51,823 nt of DNA from Alphaproteobacteria bacterium. Lineage in GTDB: Bacteria > Pseudomonadota > Alphaproteobacteria > Ferrovibrionales > Ferrovibrionaceae. A program made the position numbers and the translations under genes. The DNA is taken from NCBI GenBank assembly GCA_018336035.1, contig JAGXRD010000082.1, positions 1 through 51,823 on the forward strand. Reading direction: 5' to 3'. Under the pieces are notes generated by a model. That model made no database searches, was not told where the DNA came from, and worked only from the letters and a program-made list of their open reading frames with translations. The stretch's first letter is position 1, and every line of letters starts with the position of its first letter. Positions 40,963 through 51,317 of the stretch are shown here, piece by piece.

Positions 40963-41925
40963 ATGTCCACGCGCCCCGGTCCGTTCGACCGCGCCGATTT
41001 TCCCTTCGCCCTCCGCCTCGTGACCGAAGCCGCCGCTATCGGCGCGCATCAATGGGTCGGTCGCAGCCGGAAGGAAGACGGCGACGGCGCCGCGGTGGAA
41101 GCGATGCGCAAGGCGCTGAACGACATCAACATCAACGCCATCGTGATGATTGGCGAAGGCGAGAAGGACAATGCGCCGCTGCTGTATCGCGGCGAACGCA
41201 TCGGCCAGGGTGAGCCGGAAATCGAGATCGCCGTCGACCCCATCGAGGGCACGACCAACATGGCCAACGGCGTCGACAATTCGATGGCGGTGATGGCGCT
41301 GGCGCCGCGCGGCGCGATGTTCGACCTCGGCCCCAGCTTCTACATGGACAAGCTGGTGCTGCCGGCTGCCGCCAAGGGTAAGGTCGATCCGACCTGGCCG
41401 GTGAAGCAGAAGCTGGAGGCGCTGGCCGCCGCGCTGAACAAACCGGTGTCGGAACTGCGCATCTTCGTGCTGAACCGCAAACGCCACCACGCGATGATCA
41501 AGGAGATCCACGACGCCGGCGCGCGAACCGTGCTGCAGGAAAACGGCGATGTCGCCGGTGCCTTCATGGCGGTGCAGAAGGGCAGCACGGTCGATGCCCT
41601 GTTCGGCACCGGCGGTTCGCCGGAAGGCATCATCACCGCGATCTTCGTGCGCGCGATGGGCGGCGAATTCTTCGGCCGCGTCGATCCGCAGGGTGACGAG
41701 GAAGCCGCCAAGGTGAAGGCGTTCGGTCTCGACGCCACCAAATGGATGAGCGGGCATGAGCTGGTGAAGAGCGACGATGCCGTCTTCGTCGCGACCGGGA
41801 TTAACTCGGGGCCCGTTTGCCGCGGCATCACCATCGAAAAGGGCATCGCCTCGACCCATAGCGTGATCCTGATGGCCAAGACCGGCGCACGCCACGATAT
41901 TTCCAGCCGCTTCCCCATCGCTTAA
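40963..41925 (+). CDS. glpX: Fructose-1,6-bisphosphatase class II
   Basis: This 320-residue enzyme has MIGEGEKDNAPLLYRGE near residue 63, AVDPIEGTTNMANG near 91 (the metal-binding DPxEGT motif), DAGARTVLQENGDVAGAF near 184, and GTGGSPEGIITA near 217, all typical of GlpX. It catalyses fructose-1,6-bisphosphate hydrolysis in gluconeogenesis. The start is supported by CGGAG near 40950. It begins a plus-strand set with pgm and pgi, 15 and 25 bases apart, that would move carbon from fructose-6-phosphate to glucose-6-phosphate and glucose-1-phosphate. The 132-bp gap upstream contains no clear promoter. Confidence 0.96.
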   Translation: MSTRPGPFDRADFPFALRLVTEAAAIGAHQWVGRSRKEDGDGAAVEAMRKALNDININAIVMIGEGEKDNAPLLYRGERIGQGEPEIEIAVDPIEGTTNMANGVDNSMAVMALAPRGAMFDLGPSFYMDKLVLPAAAKGKVDPTWPVKQKLEALAAALNKPVSELRIFVLNRKRHHAMIKEIHDAGARTVLQENGDVAGAFMAVQKGSTVDALFGTGGSPEGIITAIFVRAMGGEFFGRVDPQGDEEAAKVKAFGLDATKWMSGHELVKSDDAVFVATGINSGPVCRGITIEKGIASTHSVILMAKTGARHDISSRFPIA

Positions 41926-43578
<1,653 letters not shown>

Positions 43579-43603
43579 GATTGACGTAACTGTCGGAGGA
43601 ACC

Positions 43604-45262
43604 ATGTCGCTGCCGATGCCGATCGATCAGACGCCCGCCTGGCGCGCCCTCGCCGCCCATGCCAGCGCCACACGTACGCGGCATCTGCGCGATTTGTTCG
43701 CCGCCGATGAGACCCGCTTCGAAAAATTCTCGTTCCGCTGCGGCAATCTGCTGCTCGACCTGTCGCGCCAGCGTATCGACGGCGAAACCTTCGACCTGCT
43801 GCTCGATCTGGCCAAGACCGCCGAGGTGGAAGCCTGGCGCGAGCGCATGCTGGCCGGCGAACCGATCAACACCACTGAGAACCGCGCAGCGCTTCATACC
43901 GCCCTGCGCCTGCCGGCCAGCGCCAGCCTCCATGTCGATGGCATCGACATCGTGGCGCAGGTGCATGGCGAATTGCAGCGCATGGGCGAGATCATCGACG
44001 CCATCCGCAACGGCACCTGGCGTGGCACGACGGAGAAAAAGTTCAAGAGCGTGGTGGCCATGGGCATTGGCGGCTCGGACCTCGGCCCGCGCATGGCACT
44101 GGAAGCGCTGGCGGCAGATAAGCTACCGGATATCGATATTCATTTCGTCAGCAACGTGGACGGCACCGACATTGCCCGCGCACTGCAGAAATGCGATGCC
44201 GAAACCACGTTGTTCGTGGTCGCCTCGAAAACCTTCACCACCCAGGAAACCATGGCCAATGCCGAAACGGCGCGGGCCTGGCTGCAGGAAAAGCTCGGCC
44301 CTGGCATCATCGACTGGCCGCGGCATTTCATGGGCCTGTCGGCCAATACGACCGTTCCGGGCAAGTTCGGCATCCGGCCAGAGCAGGTGCTGCAATTCTG
44401 GGATTGGGTCGGCGGTCGCTATTCACTGTGGTCGGCGATCGGCTTCCCGGTCGCGCTGGGCATCGGCATGGAGAAGTTCCGCGAAATGCTGGATGGCGCC
44501 CATGCGATGGACCATCATTTCCGCACCGCGCCGCTGAACGAAAACCTGCCGGTGCTGATGGCGCTGGCTGGCGTCTGGAATGTGAATTTCCTCAATTCGC
44601 CGGCTCTGGCCGTGCTGCCCTACGATCAGGGCCTGTCGAAACTCGCGCCCTATCTGCAGCAGGCCGATATGGAGAGCAACGGCAAGGGCGTCGACCGCTG
44701 GGGCCGGCCGCTCGGCTTCAATACCGGGCCCATCGTGTTCGGCGAGCCCGGCACCAACGGCCAGCATGCCTTCTACCAGCTGCTGCATCAGGGCCCGCAG
44801 ATGATCGCCTGCGATTTCATCGCGCCGCTGAAGAGTCGCTATCAGATCGGCAAGCATCACGACATGCTGCTGGCCAATGTGTTTGCCCAGGCCGAAGCAC
44901 TGATGCGTGGCAAGACCCGCGCCGAAGCCGAAGCAGAGTTGCGCGCCGAAGGCGCCGACGAGGCGAAGGTGGCCGCGCTGGCGCCGCACAAGGTGTTCCC
45001 CGGCAACTGGCCCAGCACCACCGTTCTGCTGCCTCAGGTCGATCCCTACCACCTCGGGATGCTGATTGCACTCTATGAGCACAAGATTTTCGTGCAGGGT
45101 GTCGTCTGGGGTGTGAATTCCTTCGACCAGTGGGGTGTCGAACTGGGCAAGCAGCTCGCCAAACCGATCCTGGAAGAGCTGACCGACCCCTCGGTGCGGC
45201 ATGCGCATGACAGCGCCACCGCCGGCATGATCGCTCTGGCGCGCAGCCAGCCCCGGTCGTAA
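43604..45262 (+). CDS. pgi: Glucose-6-phosphate isomerase
   Basis: This 552-residue protein has GIGGSDLGPRMALEAL near 152, HFVSNVDGTDIARAL near 181, ASKTFTTQETMANA near 207, MGLSANTTVPGKFGI near 246, and QHAFYQLLHQG near 386 (catalytic Glu/His). These are the signatures of PGI. The start ATG 43604 has GGAGGA four bases upstream. It links glucose-6-phosphate and fructose-6-phosphate, and completes the glpX-pgm-pgi set. A possible weak terminator hairpin follows the stop. Confidence 0.96.
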   Translation: MSLPMPIDQTPAWRALAAHASATRTRHLRDLFAADETRFEKFSFRCGNLLLDLSRQRIDGETFDLLLDLAKTAEVEAWRERMLAGEPINTTENRAALHTALRLPASASLHVDGIDIVAQVHGELQRMGEIIDAIRNGTWRGTTEKKFKSVVAMGIGGSDLGPRMALEALAADKLPDIDIHFVSNVDGTDIARALQKCDAETTLFVVASKTFTTQETMANAETARAWLQEKLGPGIIDWPRHFMGLSANTTVPGKFGIRPEQVLQFWDWVGGRYSLWSAIGFPVALGIGMEKFREMLDGAHAMDHHFRTAPLNENLPVLMALAGVWNVNFLNSPALAVLPYDQGLSKLAPYLQQADMESNGKGVDRWGRPLGFNTGPIVFGEPGTNGQHAFYQLLHQGPQMIACDFIAPLKSRYQIGKHHDMLLANVFAQAEALMRGKTRAEAEAELRAEGADEAKVAALAPHKVFPGNWPSTTVLLPQVDPYHLGMLIALYEHKIFVQGVVWGVNSFDQWGVELGKQLAKPILEELTDPSVRHAHDSATAGMIALARSQPRS

Positions 45263-45275
45263 TCTGCAGCCGTAA

Positions 45276-45314
45276 CCGGTCACGGTGGGGTGGCCGGCGG
45301 GGTTTGGGGTTTTT
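45276..45314 (+). terminator. Weak terminator-like hairpin after pgi
   Basis: An 8-bp stem (CCGGTCAC at 45276-45283 with GTGGCCGG at 45290-45297, one G:T pair) has a 6-base loop, and TTTTT occurs at 45310-45314. The T-run is 12 bases beyond the stem, so termination would be weak. It lies between pgi and the cyclase-like gene. Confidence 0.35.
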
Positions 45315-45337
45315 GTCAGGATGCGAGTGCTGTCGCC

Positions 45338-46498
45338 ATGAGCGAAGCCAACGTCGCACGCCAGCAGGATGCCGCGCGCCAGCAGGACGCGGTGAGACAA
45401 GGCATGCGGGAGATCGACTTCGTCCTGCATTCGTCCTGGCGGCTCGGCAAGACCATCGTGGCCGGCTGGACCCATGAAGGCGGCCGCGCCAGTTTCTGTT
45501 TTTCCGAACCCTATACGGTGCTGGGCAGCGCCGAGGAACTGCCGCGACTGGTGCGCGGCCGGCGGCTGATGGATGCCGCCAGCTTCGCCGAGACCTGCAA
45601 GCTGCTGCGCGCACGCCCGCTGACCATGGACCTGCCCTTCACCATCGGCACGGCCAAAGGCGACGTCAGTCCGCTGCAGATCGAGAATCTGGTGAAGCGC
45701 TACACGATCAGCGCCACCGAAAGCCGCGCCGTCATCCTGTTCGACATCGTCAGCTTCTCGAAACATTCGCCGCTCGAGCAGGTGGCGCAGCTGTCGTCGC
45801 TGGAATATTCGATCAACTCGGCGGCCAAACGCCTGAACCAGGCCGGCCTGCGCACCGAACTGGCGCGCTCAACGGTCGGCGACGGCTTCTATGTCTGGAA
45901 TCGCGGCGAAGGTCCCGATGCCGACCTGCGCAGCTGGCTGGCGCTGCTGCTGATCCTGGCCGACAATGCGCTGGCGCGGCAGAAGGGCAATGCTCGGCTG
46001 GTGCCGACCCTGCGCGCGGCTTTCACCGTCGGCAGCCATTTTTCCTACCATCAGGTGGAAGGCACCACGCCGCGCGGCTTCGAATACATCGTTGGCGAAG
46101 TGACCATCACGCTGGCACGCATCATTGCCAAGGCGCTGCCGGGCCAGATTCTGATCGGGCAGTTCCAGCGCGAACTGGGCGGCACGGCCGGCAGCATCGA
46201 GACCTACGGCTTCCGGGCCAAGGCCGAACAGATTGCGGCCACTCTCTCGGGTCTGGAAGTCGGCAATGCCGGCCTGCTCGGCCTGCGCAGCCGCACCACC
46301 AGCCCCGGCGACAAGTCAGGTCCGACGGTCTATCGCATCGGCGACAAGCACGGCTACACGCACCAAGCCTTCAATACGCGGGTGACGGTGGATCGGGAAA
46401 ACTGCGAGCCGCTGATGCTGGGCCGCACCAGCGCTGAGCTGGCGGAGTTCACCGCCGAACCTGCGCCCTATGACCCCAAGGCGGCGCTCAAGCGCTAA
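45338..46498 (+). CDS. Class III nucleotide-cyclase-like protein with altered active site
   Basis: This 386-residue soluble protein has an N-terminal region of unknown type (1-125) and a cyclase-homology domain (about 128-290). VILFDIVSFSKHSPLEQVAQL holds the first metal Asp (Asp136) and STVGDGFYVW holds the second (Asp182). YIVGEVTITLARIIAKALPGQILI is the later region, where class III cyclases have the GxxVNxAxR motif. Aligned by eye, the Arg is kept (261) but the transition-state Asn is not. It might therefore bind nucleotide without making cAMP or cGMP, or have changed chemistry. It ends 17 bases from two convergent unknown genes. Confidence 0.72.
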   Translation: MSEANVARQQDAARQQDAVRQGMREIDFVLHSSWRLGKTIVAGWTHEGGRASFCFSEPYTVLGSAEELPRLVRGRRLMDAASFAETCKLLRARPLTMDLPFTIGTAKGDVSPLQIENLVKRYTISATESRAVILFDIVSFSKHSPLEQVAQLSSLEYSINSAAKRLNQAGLRTELARSTVGDGFYVWNRGEGPDADLRSWLALLLILADNALARQKGNARLVPTLRAAFTVGSHFSYHQVEGTTPRGFEYIVGEVTITLARIIAKALPGQILIGQFQRELGGTAGSIETYGFRAKAEQIAATLSGLEVGNAGLLGLRSRTTSPGDKSGPTVYRIGDKHGYTHQAFNTRVTVDRENCEPLMLGRTSAELAEFTAEPAPYDPKAALKR

Positions 46499-46515
46499 CG
46501 GATTGCCAACCGACG

Positions 46516-47931
46516 TCAGCCGGGCATTTTTTCAATGGCCGCGAGACCGTCTTTCATCAGCTTGCCCGCAGCCGCAGCGCCGCTGACCAGTTCCAGCATG
46601 CGCACGGCACCGTAGAGCTGCTGCTTGGCGGCATCCTTGCCGATGCCATTCAGCTTGCCGGCCCTGATATCGGCGACCAGCGTGCTGCCGCCCTGCTCGA
46701 TCTGGCCGCCGAGTTGCTTGAGCGTGTCGCCCACATCCTTCTCGGCACCGATGCCGCCGGCCACCCTGGCCACCTTCTGGATCGCATAGACGCGATCTTC
46801 CGCCTGTACTTTGGCATTGAAGATCGCTTCCTTGACGGCGGCCTCCTGGCCCGGTTCGATCGCGGCCGGCGTCGCCAGCGCATCCAGTAGCTTGACATCG
46901 GCCCCGGCGAGCACGCCGGATTTGACCATGTCGCGCAGCTTGCCGCCGGCGGCCTCCATCTCGGGCTGCGGCCCATCGGCCATGCCATCAGCCTTCAGGC
47001 GGCCGATCATCACCACGAAATCGTCCACCATGCCGGCGATATTGCCGGCCTCCATCTTGCCGGCATCGGCGCGGCCGATGGATTTGAAAAAGCGCTTGGA
47101 GTCGCCGGCGATCATGCGGCGCGCATACTGGCCGGGTTTGAGGCCGGCGATGCCGGTCGGCATGTCGCCCAGGCCATCGAAAATCGGCAGCGCCTGGAAA
47201 GGATCACTCATGCGGGACAGGATGAAAGCGATCATGTAGCCCGGCAGTCCGGCGCCGCTGGCGCAAAGGGCCGTATAATCCTCGCGGATCGCCTCTGCCT
47301 GTGCTTCGAGCAGCCTGCCGACCGGCTTGGGCGACAGTTCATCGCGCAGGGTCTCCAACGCGCCGGCAATCTCGAGCATGCACATCATGTCGACGAGATC
47401 GAGATAGACGGTTTCGCTGCCCAGTCTGGCGACCAGGGCGGCGCGATGCGCCGGATCGCTGTCGGCCTGGCTGACCTCCTCGCGCAGGCGGCGCGCGACG
47501 ATGCCCCACAGCGTGGCGCCCAGCTTGGGGATGCGTGGATCGGCGCTGGCGCCGATGGCCGGCGCCGTGGAGGTGCGAATGCTGGCTTCCAGTTCCTTGA
47601 CCGACGACTGGTCGAGCGATTGCAGGATGAAGTCCCAGCACGGCGCCAGCGAGGCGCGCGAGATGCGGCCGAACTGCTTGTCGCCGTCTTCCGGCAGGAT
47701 CAGCAGGTCTTCGAAGGGATGGCAGAAAATGCGCTGCAGCGTCAGATGGCGTGGCGGCCGGGTCTTGGCCAGTCGCGGCCGCAGGGTGCCGAGGGCCGCA
47801 TCCGCGAGGGCAGCAGAAAGAACGACGGCGCGCGAGCGTTCGATGAGCAGGGTGAGCTGGGCCACCTTCTCGTCGGGTATCTCGAACAGCTTGCGCTCGA
47901 TGTCGCGCAGCTCGGACGCAAGATCGGTCAT
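46516..47931 (-). CDS. Unknown soluble protein, second gene of a two-gene unit (471 aa)
   Basis: I do not recognise a family. The protein is alpha-helical and acidic with no signal peptide or membrane helix. It opens MTDLASELRDIERKLFEIPDEKVAQLTLLIERSRAVVLSAALAD (a coiled-coil-like start, first 44 residues), has LQRIFCHPFEDLLI near 85, ARRMIAGDSKRFFKSIGRADAGKMEAGNIAGMVDDFV near 285-320, and Gly/Ala-rich helices at the end. Its ATG 47931 overlaps the upstream gene's TGA as ATGA, so the two are translationally coupled. The earlier frame to 47997 belongs to the neighbour. The two may form a complex. It lies tail to tail with the cyclase-like gene, which could be a functional link or chance. Confidence 0.7.
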   Translation of the reverse strand: MTDLASELRDIERKLFEIPDEKVAQLTLLIERSRAVVLSAALADAALGTLRPRLAKTRPPRHLTLQRIFCHPFEDLLILPEDGDKQFGRISRASLAPCWDFILQSLDQSSVKELEASIRTSTAPAIGASADPRIPKLGATLWGIVARRLREEVSQADSDPAHRAALVARLGSETVYLDLVDMMCMLEIAGALETLRDELSPKPVGRLLEAQAEAIREDYTALCASGAGLPGYMIAFILSRMSDPFQALPIFDGLGDMPTGIAGLKPGQYARRMIAGDSKRFFKSIGRADAGKMEAGNIAGMVDDFVVMIGRLKADGMADGPQPEMEAAGGKLRDMVKSGVLAGADVKLLDALATPAAIEPGQEAAVKEAIFNAKVQAEDRVYAIQKVARVAGGIGAEKDVGDTLKQLGGQIEQGGSTLVADIRAGKLNGIGKDAAKQQLYGAVRMLELVSGAAAAGKLMKDGLAAIEKMPG

Positions 47932-49037
47932 ATCCGTTTCCGCTTCACGTTCTCTACGCGCCGGACCATCTCGATATCGAGCGAGCCGGAATTCCACCCT
48001 TCAAGAGCGCGCACCTGCATGCGCGTATTCTCCTGCATCGCCGCCAGATTGGGCCGGTTGGCGGCTTCCTTGTCAGGAATGATGGGAAGAACTCGATAAA
48101 TTTCCGTTACCGCCGCGCGCTGGGCATCGCGGTCGCGGTCTTCCGCGTCTTTCCACAGCAGCAGGATGAATTCCCATCCGTCTACGGTCCACCACAGTCG
48201 GCCGATATCGCGCTGCAGCGTTTCTGTCGCCTTCTCCCAATTGGAGAGGACGCGCTCGGCATACTCCACCGGACGTAAAGATGCCGCGGCCAGATCGCGG
48301 GCGAAGTCGTCGGTGAAATAAGCGACCCTGGCGATGCCGCGGGCCAGCTCGGCAGCCTCGGACTTGTCGCTGTCGGACCAGTGGTTGAGCGACTGGCCCA
48401 GACTGGCTATGCCGCTGATCAGGCGGCGCAGCCGGCTTTCCTTGGGCATGCCCGGCATGCCGAGCGGCGAGATGAACTGGCCCCAGCGCTCCAGCCGGTC
48501 GTAGAGTTCGTTGGCATTGGTGCCAAGCTTCTTGGCGATCTCGCCCAGGCCGGAGCGGATGCGGTCGCGGCCAGCCGGGGAGGTGAAATCCGACACCTGC
48601 AGGCTCATCTGGCCGCCGGAGAGGCGATCCAGCGCCGTCTTGAACAGGAAGTAGCGCGTGAGGAGAACTTCGTTCTCTTCCTCGGTGATGGCTTCCTCGG
48701 CGCTCTTCTGCGCCTCGGGTCCGGCCAGGCCGGTGCGCGCCGTTTCCAGCGTCGCCATCCGCACATCGGGCGGCAGACAGGAATTCTTCTTGAAGATTTC
48801 CTCCTGCAGCGCGCGGTCATGCATGGTGAGCTGGAATATCTCGGGCACATCCTTCCAGCGGATGACGTAATTGCCCTTCACGCCGGAGAAGGCAGAGACC
48901 GTCAGTTCCAGATTGTCGCGGCTGTCCACGCGCACGCGCGCCTGGCTCAGCGCCGGCGTGGTGAAGGCAACCGCCGTCCCGCGCTCTTCGAACTTCGCGG
49001 GCTGGAATTGCGACGCAGACCCCCTAGGGAAGTTCAT
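47928..49037 (-). CDS. Unknown soluble protein, first gene of a two-gene unit (369 aa)
   Basis: I do not recognise a family. The protein has a beta-rich N-terminus (VAFTTPALSQARVRVDSRDNLELTVSAFSGVKGNYVIRWKDVPEIFQL, about 23-70, shown split) and an alpha-helical remainder with charged coils. LLTRYFLFKTALDRLSGGQMSLQVSDF near 124 and WWTVDGWEFILLLWKDAEDRDRD near 287 are the most distinctive parts. No signal peptide or transmembrane helix is visible. It is coupled to the 471-residue gene by a 4-base overlap. The promoter should lie in the 79-bp gap after the Nudix gene. The pair looks lineage-specific, but that would need a search. Confidence 0.7.
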   Translation of the reverse strand: MNFPRGSASQFQPAKFEERGTAVAFTTPALSQARVRVDSRDNLELTVSAFSGVKGNYVIRWKDVPEIFQLTMHDRALQEEIFKKNSCLPPDVRMATLETARTGLAGPEAQKSAEEAITEEENEVLLTRYFLFKTALDRLSGGQMSLQVSDFTSPAGRDRIRSGLGEIAKKLGTNANELYDRLERWGQFISPLGMPGMPKESRLRRLISGIASLGQSLNHWSDSDKSEAAELARGIARVAYFTDDFARDLAAASLRPVEYAERVLSNWEKATETLQRDIGRLWWTVDGWEFILLLWKDAEDRDRDAQRAAVTEIYRVLPIIPDKEAANRPNLAAMQENTRMQVRALEGWNSGSLDIEMVRRVENVKRKRI

Positions 49038-49103
49038 TCTTTATCCGACAAAAAATAGCGAAAACCCCACCCCTACTAAACCACAAGGCGGGTACAGAGC
49101 AAA

Positions 49104-49119
49104 TGACCCGGCCGGGTCA
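49104..49119. repeat. 16-bp perfect palindrome over the Nudix stop codon
   Basis: TGACCCGGCCGGGTCA is fully self-complementary and includes the TGA stop of the Nudix gene (49117-49119). It lies 67 bases upstream of the unknown two-gene unit start at 49037. It could be an operator for that unit or a minor hairpin at the Nudix end; no T-run follows. Confidence 0.4.
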
Positions 49120-49545
49120 GCCCAGCCATTCCCGCGATTTTTCGATCACCCGGATGGTCTCGTCCCACAGGTCCATACGATGCAGATCGGCCGGATCGAC
49201 CCAGGCCACCGCGGCGGCATCGTCGCCCGCCACCGCTTCGCCGGCCACCCAGCGGGCAACGTAGTCGATGATGGTATAGTGGTAGAGCACGCGGCCGGCC
49301 GCATCGCGCTGGATCGAGTCGATCACCTCGACCAGGCCGAGCAACTGGATCACCACGCCGGTTTCCTCGGCGATCTCGCGGTGAATACCGGCCTCGACCG
49401 TCTCGCCTAGATTCTGGGCGCCACCGGGCAGGCTCCAGATGCCGGCACGCGGAGGATTACCGCGCTGTACCATGAGAACTCGCCCGTCCTTCCAAACGAT
49501 CGCACCAAGCCCGACCAGGGGATTGGGGGGGTATTCACGCGGCAT
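49117..49545 (-). CDS. Nudix hydrolase
   Basis: This 142-residue protein has the full Nudix box GGAQNLGETVEAGIHREIAEETGV (residues 41-64, cited by its two ends: GG...E and REIAEETGV), which binds Mg and cleaves nucleoside diphosphates linked to another moiety. The front half VGLGAIVWKDGRVLMVQRGNPPRAGIW and a C-terminal aromatic helix (VIEKSREWLG) complete a typical single-domain enzyme. ADP-ribose or related dinucleotides are common substrates; the specific one here is not shown. It lies opposite the histidine kinase gene. Confidence 0.92.
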   Translation of the reverse strand: MPREYPPNPLVGLGAIVWKDGRVLMVQRGNPPRAGIWSLPGGAQNLGETVEAGIHREIAEETGVVIQLLGLVEVIDSIQRDAAGRVLYHYTIIDYVARWVAGEAVAGDDAAAVAWVDPADLHRMDLWDETIRVIEKSREWLG

Positions 49546-49782
49546 TCAGGCATCTCCACACGGGCCGGGGAAAGCGATCAGGATAGCCGAAAGCCCGGCC
49601 GGGGGTTATCGCCGGGCAAATCGGTCACTGGTCCGAACTTTAGGCCTGCCATGGCGTTGAAGACGACTCTTTGGCAATGGGGCCGGCAGGATCGGTAGCT
49701 TTCAGGTTGAAAGCAGAGACTCAGCGTTGTACAGCGGAATTCCAGGGCCATCCGGAATATGGTCCCGGCGAACAGTTCTGGG

Positions 49783-49788
49783 TATAAT
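49783..49788 (+). promoter_or_regulatory. Candidate -10 box (TATAAT) of the histidine kinase operon
   Basis: A perfect TATAAT lies 37 bases upstream of the kinase ATG. The position 17 bases upstream (TGGTCC) is a poor -35, so promoter strength would depend on an activator. It is the only clear -10 hexamer in the 280-bp gap after the Nudix gene, and the rest of that gap shows nothing more. Confidence 0.45.
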
Positions 49789-49825
49789 AGTAACGATTTC
49801 AAAATCTTAGGACCTCGCCCTTCTC

Positions 49826-51298
49826 ATGAGCCTAGCCCTTCCCCTGACCGGCAAGCGTATTCCGATCCAGTTTGGCCTGCTGATCATGGGCTTCGCCGTG
49901 CTGGTGACGATGAGCCTGACCTCGCTCTGGCTGGCACGCGAATCCGATCGGGCCATGGAGATCGTCGCCCATACGCTGGAGGTCAATTCTGCCATCGTGA
50001 CCTACCAGGGGGCGCTGCGCCGGGCCGAGAGTGGCGAACGCGGCTTCCTGCTCACGGGCGAGGAAATCTACCTCAACGATTACCGGGAGGGACAACGCCG
50101 CTTGGGTCAGATTCAGGGCCAGCTCCAGGCGCTGATATCAGACAATCCGGAGCAGCAGGCGCGACTTCAAAACGTGCTGCCGTTGATCGAACGGAAAATG
50201 GAAAAACTGGCCACCACCATCGCGCTGAAGCAGCAGGGCCGGAACGATGAAGCGGTCGCAATCACCAAGACCGGGGTTGGCCTGGAGGTGATGAACCAGA
50301 TTCTGGCTCAGATTTCCTCCATGATCGCCAGCGAACGCGCACTGCTGGAAGAACGGCGACACTATGCCGATCGCACCAATATCGTACTGTTCATTGTCAA
50401 CTTCGTCGGCGGCCTGATCATCGCGGTGCTGGCGCTGGCCTCGATCAACCTGATCCGCAAGCGCAGCCAGCAGGCCGCCAGCGCGCTGGAACAGCTGGAA
50501 GTCGCGCATGCCGAACTGGCAGCCGTGAACCGCAACCTGGAAGAACGCGTCGCCGAGCGCACCGCCGATCTGCGCGAGGCCAATGACGAGATCCAGCGTT
50601 TCGCCTTCATCGTCAGCCATGACCTGCGCTCGCCGCTGGTGAACATCATGGGTTTTACCAGCGAGATGGAAGCCCTGCAGGGCGATATCTTCAGCGATCC
50701 GCCGCAGCCGGCCGAGCAGCGGGCGCAGCTGCGCCGCGAGGTGAATGAAGCGCTGGGTTTCATCAAGAGTTCGATCGCCAAGATGGATCGCCTGATCAAC
50801 GCGATCCTCAATCTGTCGCGTGCCGGCCGTCGCGAATTCACCGCGGCGCCGGTCCAGCTCAACGCGCTGCTGACCGCGATGTCGAAGGATGTCGCGCACC
50901 GCCTGCAGGAAATCGACGGCGAGCTGGAGATCGCGCCGCTGCCGGAAATTTCCAGCGACCGCCTGGCACTGGAACAGATTTTCTCCAACCTGATCGACAA
51001 CGCCATCAAATACCGCAGCAACGACCGGCCGGTGCGCATCCGCATCGACAGTGAGGAACGCGGCAACTTCGTGGTGATCCGCGTCAACGACAATGGTCGC
51101 GGCGTCGACAAGAAGGACTACGAGCGCATTTTCGAGCTGTTCCGTCGCGCGGGTGTGCAGGACCGCCCCGGCGAAGGCATCGGCCTAGCCCATGTTCGCG
51201 CCCTGGTCCGCCGCCTTGGCGGCTCGATCCGCGTGGATAGCGAACTCGGACAGGGCACCACCTTTACGGTAATTTTACCAAAAAAGTGGACTGCTTGA
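49826..51298 (+). CDS. CHASE3-domain sensor histidine kinase
   Basis: This 490-residue protein has two transmembrane helices (about 16-36 and 187-207) that flank a periplasmic CHASE3 domain (45-180; RAESGERGFLLTGEEIYLNDY is typical). A coiled coil (210-252) leads to HisKA with FIVSHDLRSPL (His265). The HATPase domain has FSNLIDNAIKYR near 389, VNDNGRGVDKKD near 418 and GEGIGLAHVRALVRRLGG near 451. This arrangement matches phytochrome-type kinases that pass phosphate to a single-domain regulator. The partner follows 19 bases downstream. The ligand of CHASE3 is unknown. Confidence 0.93.
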   Translation: MSLALPLTGKRIPIQFGLLIMGFAVLVTMSLTSLWLARESDRAMEIVAHTLEVNSAIVTYQGALRRAESGERGFLLTGEEIYLNDYREGQRRLGQIQGQLQALISDNPEQQARLQNVLPLIERKMEKLATTIALKQQGRNDEAVAITKTGVGLEVMNQILAQISSMIASERALLEERRHYADRTNIVLFIVNFVGGLIIAVLALASINLIRKRSQQAASALEQLEVAHAELAAVNRNLEERVAERTADLREANDEIQRFAFIVSHDLRSPLVNIMGFTSEMEALQGDIFSDPPQPAEQRAQLRREVNEALGFIKSSIAKMDRLINAILNLSRAGRREFTAAPVQLNALLTAMSKDVAHRLQEIDGELEIAPLPEISSDRLALEQIFSNLIDNAIKYRSNDRPVRIRIDSEERGNFVVIRVNDNGRGVDKKDYERIFELFRRAGVQDRPGEGIGLAHVRALVRRLGGSIRVDSELGQGTTFTVILPKKWTA

Positions 51299-51310
51299 CC
51301 CCTTAAGGGG
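51299..51310 (+). promoter_or_regulatory. Palindrome CCCCTTAAGGGG covering the response-regulator ribosome site
   Basis: This 12-bp palindrome can fold with a 4-bp CCCC/GGGG stem and a TTAA loop. Its right half is the AGGGG Shine-Dalgarno (51306-51310) for the response regulator ATG at 51318. It would hide that site unless ribosomes leaving the kinase stop (51296-51298) opened it, which suggests translational coupling. Confidence 0.45.
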
Positions 51311-51317
51311 AAAGCAT

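Noticed and set aside
45276-45314. Strong terminator after pgi
   Set aside because: The stem has a G:T pair and the T-run is 12 bases too far, so it is listed only as weak.
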